A stretch of DNA of 22,852 nucleotides from Sphingomonadales bacterium (lineage in GTDB: Bacteria; Pseudomonadota; Alphaproteobacteria; Sphingomonadales; Sphingomonadaceae), in contig JAGWUU010000009.1 in NCBI GenBank assembly GCA_028868335.1, positions 1-22,852 of the forward strand, read 5' to 3'. The notes under the pieces were generated by a model. The model made no database searches. It was not told where the DNA came from and saw only the letters and a list, made by a program, of their open reading frames with translations. Of this stretch, positions 7,874-14,859 are shown one piece after another. Positions within the stretch are counted from its first letter, which is position 1. Each line of letters begins with the position of its first letter. A program made the position numbers and the translations under genes.

Positions 7874-8538
7874 GGGTGATGGACCTGGGCATAGGCGCCA
7901 AGCAAGCCAATCAAATCGGTCAAAAAATGGCCTATGATGCAGATGCCAAGGTCACGCTTCCAAAGGAAGAACAATGTCAGCACGACACCTGGAACCGCGG
8001 CAAACAGCACCTGGCTCCAGCCCCAGCCGCCGGCGTGCAACAAGGCAAATATCGCCAGCGAGCCAAGTGCGCCCAACCAAACTTTCCCACTCGCGCTGGC
8101 GAGATAATTGAGGATCACGCCGCGAAACAGCACCTCCTCTGAAATACCCGCGGTAAGCGCAATCAATACCAGCATCCAGATTGGCTTGGCCCCCAGGGCC
8201 GCAAGCACCGAATCACTCTGAGACAGGCCCCACGACCGCATCACATAGATCGCAAGCACCGAAACCACGACCAACACGAGAAGGCAAAGCAGGCCAAAAG
8301 CCATTGTTCGCCAGGTCGGACGTCTCCAGCCCATCGTGGAAGCCGGGACCGGTCCGGTGCGAACGAGCCATGCGGCAAGGATCAGAGATCCACCAATCAG
8401 CAGGCTTTCTCGTGACAGGAATAACGGAGTTGTAGCCTCGGTGAGCATCGGATGTAGTTTGACCACCAACTCCATGCCGCTGACTGCCAGGGCGACAACC
8501 AGCAGTTGCCCCCACCACCTGCGCAAAATTGCATTCAT
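7870..8538 (-). CDS. CPBP-family intramembrane metalloprotease
   Basis: This 222-residue membrane protein has several hydrophobic segments (about 11-25, 46-60, 80-100, 120-132, 155-168, 178-193, 197-213). It carries the three CPBP (Abi/CAAX protease) motifs: SEEVLFRG with E134, E135 and R139; FALLHAG with H168; and HFLTD with H204 and D208. The ATG at 8538 was chosen over the GTG at 8556 because GGAGGTC (8545-8551) lies eight bases upstream, immediately after the stop of the carboxylase beta gene. Its TGA overlaps the ATG of the alpha-subunit gene. Known members process prenylated proteins or peptides or mediate bacteriocin immunity. Its presence between two subunits of one carboxylase is unexplained, and its GC is lower than its neighbours'. 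Confidence 0.88.
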   Translation of the reverse strand: MNAILRRWWGQLLVVALAVSGMELVVKLHPMLTEATTPLFLSRESLLIGGSLILAAWLVRTGPVPASTMGWRRPTWRTMAFGLLCLLVLVVVSVLAIYVMRSWGLSQSDSVLAALGAKPIWMLVLIALTAGISEEVLFRGVILNYLASASGKVWLGALGSLAIFALLHAGGWGWSQVLFAAVPGVVLTLFFLWKRDLGICIIGHFLTDLIGLLGAYAQVHHP

Positions 8539-8544
8539 TACAGC

Positions 8545-8551
8545 GACCTCC
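8545..8551 (-). promoter_or_regulatory. Shine-Dalgarno of the CPBP gene
   Basis: GGAGGTC on the minus strand directly abuts the TGA of the upstream carboxylase beta-subunit gene (8553-8555) and lies eight bases before ATG 8538. It decides the start and suggests re-initiation by ribosomes finishing the upstream gene. Confidence 0.75.
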
Positions 8552-8552
8552 A

Positions 8553-10160
8553 TCACATCCTGAACACGCCAAACGCGGGCCTCTCCGCCACCGGAGCCTC
8601 CAGCGTTGCCGCCAGCGCCAGCCCCAGCACGTCACGGGTCTGCGCCGGGTCGATCACCCCGTCGTCCCATAGCCGCGCGGTGGCGTGGTAGGGGTTGCCT
8701 TCGTCCTCGTACTTTGCGCGGATCGGGGCTTTGAACGCTTCGGCCTGCTGCGGGGTCCAGCTTTCGGCGTCGCGGTGGACGGTCGCCAGCACGCTGGCCG
8801 CCTGTTCGCCGCCCATCACGCTGATGCGCGAGTTCGGCCAAGTGAACAGAAAGCGCGGGCTGTAAGCGCGGCCGCACATCCCGTAGTTGCCCGCGCCGAA
8901 GCTGCCGCCGATCAGCACGGTAAGCTTTGGCACCGTCGCCGTCGCCACTGCCGTCACCAGCTTGGCACCGTGCTTGGCGATGCCTTCGGCCTCGTACTTG
9001 CCGCCGACCATGAAGCCCGAGATGTTCTGGAGAAACAACAGCGGGATGCGGCGCTGGCAGGCGAGCTCGATGAAGTGCGCGCCCTTCATTGCGCTCTCGC
9101 TGAACAGCACGCCGTTATTGGCGAGGATCGCTACCGGCATTCCCCAGATATGGGCAAAGCCGCAGACCAGGGTGGAGCCATAGAGCGCCTTGAACTCGTG
9201 GAATTCGCTGCCGTCGACCAGCCGGGCGATGACTTCGTGGACGTCATAAGGCGCGCGCACGTCGTCGGGGACCACGGCGTAAAGCTCCTCGGCAGCGTAC
9301 TTCGGCGCGCACGGCTCCTTGCGGGCGACGTTCTGCGCCGCGCCGGTGTTGGCGCCGAGGTGACTGACGATGTCGCGCACGATGGTCAGCGCGTGTTCGT
9401 CGTTTTCGGCAAGGTGATCGACGACGCCCGACTTCTTCGCATGAAGGTCGCCTCCGCCCAGATCCTCGGCGCTGATTTCCTCGCCGGTCGCGGCCTTGAC
9501 CAACGGCGGGCCAGCCAGAAAGATCGTGCCCTGTTCGCGCACGATCACCGTCTCGTCGCTCATCGCAGGGACATAGGCCCCGCCCGCGGTGCAAGAGCCC
9601 ATCACGCAGGCGATCTGGGGAATGCCCTTGGCGCTCATGTTGGCCTGGTTGAAGAAGATGCGGCCGAAGTGGTCGCGGTCGGGGAAGACCTCGCTCTGGT
9701 GCGGCAGGTTGGCGCCGCCGCTGTCGACCAGATAAATACACGGCAGGCGGTTGGCCTCGGCGATTTCCTGAGCGCGCAGGTGCTTCTTGACGGTGAGCGG
9801 GTAATAGGTGCCGCCCTTCACGGTGGCATCGTTGGCGACGATCATGCACATCCGCCCCGAAACGCGGCCGATCGCGGTGATGATCCCGGCGCCGGGCACC
9901 TCACCCTCGTACATGTCGCAAGCGGCAAGCTGGCCGATCTCGAGCAAGGGCGAGCCGGGGTCGAGCAAGCGTTCGACGCGCTCACGCGGGAGCAGCTTGC
10001 CGCGCGAGGTATGCCGCTCGCGGCTCTTGGCGTTGCCGCCCAGCGCCGCCTCGGCAACGCGGGCGCGCAGGTCCTCGGCCAGCGCCCGGTTGTGCGCAGT
10101 ACGAGCCTCGGCCGCAGGATCGTCAAGGTTGAGCGAGGTAGGGAGGACCGGACCGCTCAT
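8553..10160 (-). CDS. liuB: Methylcrotonyl-CoA carboxylase beta (carboxyltransferase) subunit
   Basis: This 535-residue acyl-CoA carboxyltransferase moves CO2 from biotin to 3-methylcrotonyl-CoA. It has the two crotonase-like halves expected of the family: an N-terminal half with LVDSGGANLPHQSEVFPD and GSCTAGGAYVPAMSDE, and a C-terminal half with NISGFMVGGKYEAEGIAKHG and IGGSFGAGNYGMCGRAY. These stretches are characteristic of methylcrotonyl-CoA rather than propionyl-CoA carboxylase. The ATG at 10160 shares one base with the stop of the upstream dehydrogenase (TGATG), and GGAGC lies upstream; a TTG at 10163 is also in frame but unnecessary. The matching alpha subunit is two genes downstream, with a membrane protease gene in between. 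Confidence 0.93.
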   Translation of the reverse strand: MSGPVLPTSLNLDDPAAEARTAHNRALAEDLRARVAEAALGGNAKSRERHTSRGKLLPRERVERLLDPGSPLLEIGQLAACDMYEGEVPGAGIITAIGRVSGRMCMIVANDATVKGGTYYPLTVKKHLRAQEIAEANRLPCIYLVDSGGANLPHQSEVFPDRDHFGRIFFNQANMSAKGIPQIACVMGSCTAGGAYVPAMSDETVIVREQGTIFLAGPPLVKAATGEEISAEDLGGGDLHAKKSGVVDHLAENDEHALTIVRDIVSHLGANTGAAQNVARKEPCAPKYAAEELYAVVPDDVRAPYDVHEVIARLVDGSEFHEFKALYGSTLVCGFAHIWGMPVAILANNGVLFSESAMKGAHFIELACQRRIPLLFLQNISGFMVGGKYEAEGIAKHGAKLVTAVATATVPKLTVLIGGSFGAGNYGMCGRAYSPRFLFTWPNSRISVMGGEQAASVLATVHRDAESWTPQQAEAFKAPIRAKYEDEGNPYHATARLWDDGVIDPAQTRDVLGLALAATLEAPVAERPAFGVFRM

Positions 10161-11323
10161 CAATTTGCTCCGATCAATTCCCGGCCGATCAGCATCCGTC
10201 TGATTTCGTTGGTCCCTGCCCCGATGTCGAGCAGTTTGGCATCGCGCAGGAAGCGTTCGACGGGCCAGTCCTTGGTATAGCCCGCCCCGCCCAGCGCCTG
10301 AACCGCCTCGCCCGCAGCGCGGAAGGCGTTCTCGCTGGCCAGCAGGATCGCGCCCGCCGCGTCGAAGCGGGTGGTCTGCCCGGCGTCACAGGCCTTGGCC
10401 ACGGCATAGACATAAGCCCGCGCCGATTGCATCGCGACGTACATATCGGCGACCTTGGCCTGCATCAGCTGGAACGAGCCGATCGGCTTGCCGAATTGCT
10501 TGCGCTCGCGCACGTAGGGAATGACCACGTCGAGGCAGGCCTGGATGATGCCGATCTGCATGCCCGCCAGCACGACGCGCTCGTAATCGAGGCCGGACAT
10601 CAGCACGCCGACCCCGCCGTGAGTCGGACCCATCACGTTCTCATCCGACACCAGGCAATCGTCGAACACCAGCTCGCAGGTGGGCGAGCCGCGCAGACCC
10701 ATCTTGTCGATCTTCTGCCCGATCGAGAAGCCGGGCATGCCCTTTTCGATCAGAAAGGCAGTGATCCCGCGGCTGCCGGAGTCGGGCGCCGACTTGGCAT
10801 AGACCACCAGGGTATCGGCATAGGTGCCGTTGGTGATCCAGAACTTGGTGCCGTTGAGCCGCCAGCCGCCGTCGACCTTGTCGGCCTTCAGTTTCATCGA
10901 GACGACGTCCGATCCCGCCCCGGCTTCGGACATGGCGAGCGACCCCACGTGTTCGCCCGAGATCAGTTTGGGCAGGTACTTGGCCTTCTGCTCCTCGTTG
11001 CCCCAGCGGCGGATCTGGTTGACGCAGAGGTTGGAGTGCGCGCCGTAGGACAGGCCGACAGCTCCGCTCGCCCGGCTGACTTCCTCCACCGCGATGACGT
11101 GGTCGAGATAGCCGAGACCAAGCCCGCCCCATTCCTCCTCGACCGTGATGCCGTGCAGGCCGAGCGCGCCCATCGGCTCCCACAGTTCGCGCGGGAAACG
11201 GTCGTTGGCATCGATCTCGGCGGCGAGCGGCATGATCTGCTCATCGGCAAAGCGCCCGGCGGCCTCGCGGATCATCTGGGCGCTTTCGGTCAGACCGAAA
11301 TCGAAATCGGGCGTGGCGCGCAT
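10160..11323 (-). CDS. liuA: Isovaleryl-CoA dehydrogenase
   Basis: This 387-residue flavoprotein oxidises isovaleryl-CoA to 3-methylcrotonyl-CoA and passes electrons to ETF. The catalytic Glu is E248 in LDYERVVLAG, the position used by isovaleryl-CoA dehydrogenases. The alternative site used by short-chain enzymes is a Gly here (IGAGTNEIRR, about 367-376). FAD-contact stretches include MSEAGAGSD (131-139) and FWITNGTYAD (161-170). Start 11323 was chosen because GAGAGG lies about eight bases before it; ATG 11329 is almost on top of that site. A much longer open frame upstream runs into the divergent LysR gene and is not coding. It is the first gene of the operon and is immediately followed by the carboxylase beta gene. 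Confidence 0.93.
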   Translation of the reverse strand: MRATPDFDFGLTESAQMIREAAGRFADEQIMPLAAEIDANDRFPRELWEPMGALGLHGITVEEEWGGLGLGYLDHVIAVEEVSRASGAVGLSYGAHSNLCVNQIRRWGNEEQKAKYLPKLISGEHVGSLAMSEAGAGSDVVSMKLKADKVDGGWRLNGTKFWITNGTYADTLVVYAKSAPDSGSRGITAFLIEKGMPGFSIGQKIDKMGLRGSPTCELVFDDCLVSDENVMGPTHGGVGVLMSGLDYERVVLAGMQIGIIQACLDVVIPYVRERKQFGKPIGSFQLMQAKVADMYVAMQSARAYVYAVAKACDAGQTTRFDAAGAILLASENAFRAAGEAVQALGGAGYTKDWPVERFLRDAKLLDIGAGTNEIRRMLIGRELIGAN

Positions 11324-11366
11324 CGGCATTCCTCTCAGCGTTCTGATCAGCTTGCACGATACAGCG

Positions 11367-11388
11367 CAGTTTGAAATTAGAAAAACTG
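11367..11388. promoter_or_regulatory. Candidate LysR-type operator
   Basis: CAGTTT (11367-11372) and AAACTG (11383-11388) are perfect reverse complements with a 10-base AT-rich spacer, and they contain a T-N11-A pattern. The site lies midway in the 97-base divergent region between the dehydrogenase gene and the LysR gene, as expected for a LysR-type regulator controlling both. Confidence 0.55.
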
Positions 11389-11406
11389 GATTTAACCGCC
11401 GACTAG

Positions 11407-11412
11407 TATAGT
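11407..11412 (+). promoter_or_regulatory. Candidate -10 element of the LysR gene (leaderless)
   Basis: TATAGT ends eight bases before the ATG at 11421, and no Shine-Dalgarno sequence is present. A transcript from this -10 would start at or next to the start codon, so the mRNA may be leaderless. Confidence 0.4.
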
Positions 11413-11420
11413 TTGTTTCT

Positions 11421-12326
11421 ATGCTAAGCCGAACCCAGCTTCGCCAGTTCCTCGCCGTGGTCGATACCGGCAGTTTCACCCGCGCGGCCAACGCCCTGAA
11501 CATCGCGCAGCCTTCCCTTTCGGGCGGCATTGCCGAGCTTGAGCGGCAACTGGGAACAAGGCTGTTCGTGCGCGAGCGACGGCGGATCAGGTTGACCGCC
11601 GCAGGCAACGCCCTGCTACCGCTTGCGCGCGAGATCGAAGCCGGATTTCATCAGGCCGAGGTGCACGTGGGCAGCCTGCCCGTCCCGGCCCGTCCAATCC
11701 GGCTGGGGGTGATCGACAGCGCACCATCGGCCCTCCTTGAAACCGTCGTGCGTCTCTACGCTGGCACCGAACCGCTCGAACTGACCGAGGCGGGAGAGCG
11801 CGAACTGCATTCTGCCCTTGCCAACGGGTCGGTCGATCTGGCTCTGACACTACTCCATCGGTCGAGAGACGAAGCGCAGGAGACTCTTTTTGAAGAGGAC
11901 TATTGCCTTGCGCTGTCGGCGGCTCATCCTCTCGCTGGGGCCAGTCGCGTTTCTGCCGCAGATGTGGCGAGCGAAACGATGATCGCGCGGCGTTCCTGCG
12001 AGGTGCTGGGAGAAACAAGTCGCTTCTTCACTGAACGCGGCGTGCGTCCGCGCTTCGCCTTGCGTTCGGCGCACGACGACCGGGTCATGGCCATGGTGCG
12101 CGCGGGACTGGGCGTAACCGTCGCCCCACGATCGCTGGGCGGCGCTGGGATTGTCATGGTGCCAATCGACGAATTCGGCCTGTCACGCAGACTGGGGCTG
12201 GCGTTCGGGCCCCACTGGGCTTCGCAGTTCGGCCAAGATCACGCGATTATTGGCGCCTTTCGCAAGGCACGGGACGCGCAGACCATTTACCGAACAGGCA
12301 TCGAGCCTGGATCACCTATTGCATAA
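11421..12326 (+). CDS. LysR-family regulator, divergent from the leucine-type operon
   Basis: This 301-residue protein has the LysR winged helix-turn-helix in residues 1-60 (LRQFLAVVDTGSFTRAANAL, then QPSLSGGIAELERQLGTRLF) and a co-inducer-binding domain in about 90-295. It starts 97 bases from the dehydrogenase gene, transcribed the other way. The region between contains an inverted repeat with a LysR-like T-N11-A spacing. The natural inference is control of the isovaleryl-CoA dehydrogenase operon. In well-studied liu clusters the regulator (LiuR) is of the MerR family, so this is a different arrangement. The co-inducer is unknown. Confidence 0.88.
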   Translation: MLSRTQLRQFLAVVDTGSFTRAANALNIAQPSLSGGIAELERQLGTRLFVRERRRIRLTAAGNALLPLAREIEAGFHQAEVHVGSLPVPARPIRLGVIDSAPSALLETVVRLYAGTEPLELTEAGERELHSALANGSVDLALTLLHRSRDEAQETLFEEDYCLALSAAHPLAGASRVSAADVASETMIARRSCEVLGETSRFFTERGVRPRFALRSAHDDRVMAMVRAGLGVTVAPRSLGGAGIVMVPIDEFGLSRRLGLAFGPHWASQFGQDHAIIGAFRKARDAQTIYRTGIEPGSPIA

Positions 12327-12378
12327 ATTGCAACCAATCTCGATCTTTTCGCAATTGCAGCATAGGTAGAATCACCAC

Positions 12379-12447
12379 ATATGAGGGGTGCCTTTCAGGC
12401 ATCCTCTCCCAAAAACTTTTCGGGCCAGCGCAAGCTGGCCCTTTTTT
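12379..12447 (+). ncRNA. Candidate small RNA (two hairpins plus terminator)
   Basis: A -10-like TAGAAT (12367-12372) is followed by a first hairpin, GAGGGGTGCC (12383-12392) with GGCATCCTC (12398-12406). A short single-stranded CUCCC/A-rich linker follows, and then a strong terminator (12422-12447). This would give an RNA of about 69 bases. No confident -35 was found. The alternative is that these are simply tandem terminator hairpins of the LysR gene that ends at 12326. Confidence 0.35.
12422..12447 (+). terminator. Rho-independent terminator
   Basis: GGGCCAGC and GCTGGCCC form a perfect 8-bp GC-rich stem around the loop GCAA (12430-12433), followed by six T residues (12442-12447). It ends rightward transcription from the LysR gene or from the small RNA proposed just upstream. 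Confidence 0.9.
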
Positions 12448-12646
12448 GTGCGCCGGGCATAGCGTTGGACGTGAAAGCTCTCGGTGGATCGGCTGAACTG
12501 GGATTCTCCATACTCACCATCCTCTTAGGCATGTGGTTAAGAGCGCCCATCCGCCCGAGATGAACGCAAATCCTCTCCGGCATTCAGCCACTGTGCAGGG
12601 CAATTGTATCAAACGGTCGCAAGGGCATGGTTTAAAGGAGGGTCGC

Positions 12647-13045
12647 GTGAAGAAAATCCTGGTTCCCTTGGTCGGAGCGGCTGCGTTTGCGGCAATGGCA
12701 CCGAGTGCGGCATTCGCGCAAAGCAGTTGGTCTATCACTGTCGGCTCGGGTGGTGGCTATTATGGCAATCCTTACGGCAATCCTTACGGGGATCGCTATT
12801 CGCGTCACGATGATGAGCATGATGAACTCGATGCCGACCATGGCGACGTTCATGATCAGCTCGAAGAAGAGCATGCCGAAGCACACGAACAGGGGTTGAC
12901 GCCCTGGGAGCATGCTCAGCTTCACCGGCATTTGCGCAACGAACACGAGTATGCACACGATCAACTCGATCGTGAACATGACCGGTGGCATCGTCGCGAC
13001 TGGCGCCGCCGCTATTATCCGCGCTACGGCTATTACGGCTATTGA
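12647..13045 (+). CDS. Exported His/Asp/Glu-rich repeat protein
   Basis: This 132-residue protein was not recognised as a named family. It begins with a Sec signal peptide (KK at 2-3, hydrophobic 4-18, cleavage likely after AAFA24). A Gly/Tyr-rich segment (34-50) follows, with NPYG repeated. The next 65 residues are very rich in His, Asp and Glu. They contain a 17-residue repeat of the form [DE]HxxxHDQLxxEHxxxH at 64-80 and again at 99-115. The C-terminus is Arg/Tyr-rich. The GTG start at 12647 is set by AGGAGGG (12636-12642). The regular His spacing suggests a helical, metal-binding surface in the periplasm, and the convergent neighbour is a Ni/Co efflux operon; a metal-buffering role is inference. 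Confidence 0.8.
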   Translation: MKKILVPLVGAAAFAAMAPSAAFAQSSWSITVGSGGGYYGNPYGNPYGDRYSRHDDEHDELDADHGDVHDQLEEEHAEAHEQGLTPWEHAQLHRHLRNEHEYAHDQLDREHDRWHRRDWRRRYYPRYGYYGY

Positions 13046-13122
13046 AACGCCCGGACGGCGGGTGTGAATTTGGTGCGATTGCCGTCGACGCAGATGGCAA
13101 TCAGGCCTGACGCTTACCTTGA

Positions 13123-13152
13123 CCCGGGTTGGGCGAGAATTTCCAATCCGGG
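13123..13152. repeat. Hairpin between convergent genes
   Basis: CCCGGGTTGG (13123-13132) pairs with CCAATCCGGG (13143-13152), ten base pairs with one G-U, around a 10-base loop. It lies between the 3' ends of the His-rich gene and the rcnR-like gene. It lacks a T-run, so a role in termination is uncertain. Confidence 0.4.
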
Positions 13153-13252
13153 CGTGCCGCTTGCGTGCCCTCGCTTTCAATAGCGCGCCTCGATCCTGCG
13201 TTCACGATCCTGACAATGCGCCGCAAGTCAAAGCGGAGATGTCATCGTTGCC

Positions 13253-13519
13253 TCAAAGATACCTTGCAAGCTCCGATATCCTGGCAAGCATCTGACGGGT
13301 TTCAGCGGGCAGTTCCCCGACCGCCTCCTCAAGGTGATGTTCGATGTGATGCGACACAAGAACCGTCTTGGCCTTGTCGAGCGCGGCGATCACCGCCTGC
13401 AATTGCTGGGCGATGTCGAGCGCACTGCGGTTCTCCTCCACCATCGTCGCGATCCGGGCCAGATGCCCGTTCGCGCGTCTCAGCCGGTTGACCAGTGCCT
13501 TGTCGGTTGCGTGGCTCAT
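13253..13519 (-). CDS. CsoR/RcnR-family metal-sensing repressor, Cys-less
   Basis: This 88-residue all-helical protein belongs to the CsoR/RcnR/FrmR (DUF156) family of repressors that release DNA on binding Cu, Ni/Co or aldehyde. Aligned to E. coli RcnR, the helix-2 His pair is present (H58 and H62 match RcnR H60 and H64) and His3 is present. The position of the nearly invariant ligand Cys35 is Ala (A33, in ENRSALDIAQQL), and the protein contains no Cys at all. It lies 12 bases after rcnA in the same operon, with GAGGAC as ribosome binding site. The operator-like G/C-tract palindrome upstream of rcnA (14424-14442) is its likely target. The sensed metal is probably Ni or Co, by context. Confidence 0.85.
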   Translation of the reverse strand: MSHATDKALVNRLRRANGHLARIATMVEENRSALDIAQQLQAVIAALDKAKTVLVSHHIEHHLEEAVGELPAETRQMLARISELARYL

Positions 13520-13531
13520 CGCTGTCCTCGA

Positions 13532-14413
13532 TCAGTGCAGCGGCAGATGCCGCAAGGCCGAGATAGCAACATAAAGCCCGACCAGCAGGATCACTGCGCC
13601 GGAAACATAGGGTGCACGGCGAACCGCCTCGCCAAAGCCCGACCAGCGCTTTTCAACATGCCGGACGCTCAGTGCAGCCAGCACGCCAGAGGCAACCATG
13701 GTCAGTGCAAGACCCACCGAGAAGCTGACAACAAGCGTCGCGCCAAGAACGAGCCGCTTAAGCTGAAGGCACAGCATCAGCACCGTGATCGCGCCAGGGC
13801 ACGGCACCAGCCCGCCAGTAAGGCCGAAAACCACGATCTGCCCGGTCGTCACACGGGCATTGGCAAAGCGTCGGCGAATGTCTTCAGCGTGGGCTGCTTC
13901 GTGTGCATCGACATAGCCGCCCGTCGCCAGTTCCAGTTCGTGGACCTCTTCGTCGCTCGGTTCGTGATGGTGGTCGTGGCCATCGTGGTGATTATGGTCG
14001 TGGGCGTGGCTGTGGGCGTGATCGTGATGATGATGTGAGTGGTCGTCATGGAAGTGCTGCGCGGCCTGCTGCTCGCGCCTTGCGCGCCACAGCATCCACA
14101 GCGCCATGCCGACGATGATCAGGCCCGAGGCAAGCTGGAACCACGGCTCGGTGTCCTCCGCCCTGAGACCACCGAAGACCCACATTCCGCCAAGTGCGAC
14201 GACCCAGACTACCAGGGTATGGGACAGGGTGGCAGCCAGTCCCAGCAGCACCGCCTGACGCACCGTTCCCTTCACCGCGATGATGAACGCCGCCATCATG
14301 GTCTTCGAATGGCCGGGCTCGAGGCCGTGAAGCGCGCCCAGAAGGATGGCGCTGGGAATGAACAGCCAGGCGCTTGCGTCGCCTTGGGCAAGCAGGTTCG
14401 TGAGATCGGTCAT
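13532..14413 (-). CDS. rcnA: NicO/RcnA-family nickel/cobalt efflux protein
   Basis: This 293-residue inner-membrane protein matches RcnA/NicO exporters that remove Ni(II) and Co(II) from the cytoplasm. Helix motif HGLEPGHSKT is at 29-38, SHTLVVW at 64-70 and GLVPCPGA at 201-208. Between transmembrane segments is a long His-rich loop (about 120-150, with many HD and HH pairs), the hallmark of RcnA; six hydrophobic segments are visible. ATG 14413 is preferred to the GTG at 14422. A G/C-tract palindrome lies 11 bases upstream of the start, where the RcnR-like repressor encoded by the next gene would bind. The candidate -35 TTGCCA and -10 GATAAG flank that palindrome and would give a nearly leaderless mRNA. 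Confidence 0.9.
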   Translation of the reverse strand: MTDLTNLLAQGDASAWLFIPSAILLGALHGLEPGHSKTMMAAFIIAVKGTVRQAVLLGLAATLSHTLVVWVVALGGMWVFGGLRAEDTEPWFQLASGLIIVGMALWMLWRARREQQAAQHFHDDHSHHHHDHAHSHAHDHNHHDGHDHHHEPSDEEVHELELATGGYVDAHEAAHAEDIRRRFANARVTTGQIVVFGLTGGLVPCPGAITVLMLCLQLKRLVLGATLVVSFSVGLALTMVASGVLAALSVRHVEKRWSGFGEAVRRAPYVSGAVILLVGLYVAISALRHLPLH

Positions 14414-14423
14414 CGCGCGCACT

Positions 14424-14442
14424 TATCCCCCCCAGGGGGATA
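14424..14442 (-). promoter_or_regulatory. RcnR/CsoR-type G/C-tract operator
   Basis: TATCCCCCCCAGGGGGATA has perfect 8-bp arms (TATCCCCC and GGGGGATA) with a CCA centre. AT-flanked G/C tracts of this kind are the established DNA sites of RcnR/CsoR-family repressors. On the minus strand it sits between TTGCCA (14443-14448) and GATAAG, so a bound repressor would block the rcnA promoter. Confidence 0.8.
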
Positions 14443-14627
14443 TGGCAACAGCCGACCGCGCATGCAGTCCCGCGCGTGACGACACGCTTGCGCCAGGACC
14501 ATGAAGCGGTCTAGATTGCGCGAGCCGGGGTAGAGCAACCTCCCGGTCAGGCGCGAGCCCAAGTGTTGCCTTTCTCTTGTCCGCCGCGCGGATGGAAAGG
14601 TGCAACGTCGTGGTGTGGAGCGTTACC
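14443..14627. other. Intergenic region upstream of the chrA remnant
   Basis: No gene was recognised here. The short minus-strand frame that crosses it resembles nothing known. It contains the rcnA -35 candidate at its left edge and may have contained the promoter of the former chr operon, but no confident promoter was found. Confidence 0.4.
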
Positions 14628-14738
14628 CCTAGTCCCAATATTTGCGAGCTTGTCCGTGCCGCGGCGAGGATTGGCTACCTGAGCCTTGGCGGGCCAGCCG
14701 CCCGCATCGAGCTGATGCGGCCCGAACTCGTCGACAAG
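14628..14738 (+). pseudogene. chrA: chrA chromate transporter, N-terminal remnant
   Basis: A short frame encodes CELVRAAARIGYLSLGGPAA followed by RIELMRPELVDK (14643-14738). This aligns well with the start of ChrA-family chromate efflux transporters, which read like ARIGLLSFGGPAGQIALMHR and then LVDEKRW. After the LVDK the similarity stops in all frames: the following ~115 bases up to the dismutase start match no part of ChrA that could be recognised. An intact ChrA is about 400 residues, so nearly the whole gene has been lost. Its place just before a ChrC-like dismutase and a ChrB-domain protein matches known chrBAC-type clusters, which supports the call. Confidence 0.72.
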
Positions 14739-14859
14739 CCTGCCCCTCAAGACCGGCCTTCTTCACCTTCGGCATCCGATGGAACGCCCGGAGGACCCCG
14801 GCCTTCAGCGCAGCAGGTGGCCTTTCCTCGGCCGGATCATTTGAACAGGAGATAGCCCC

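Noticed and set aside
7870..8556. CPBP protease as an extra carboxylase component
   Set aside because: Its three protease motifs and multiple membrane segments exclude a carboxylase subunit; operon position alone does not show a functional link.
8685..10280. 531-codon + strand frame
   Set aside because: It is the antisense shadow of the carboxylase beta gene, which carries all family motifs on the other strand.
11324..11608. N-terminal extension of the isovaleryl-CoA dehydrogenase frame
   Set aside because: It runs across the divergent promoter into the LysR gene. Homology and the ribosome binding site place the start at 11323.
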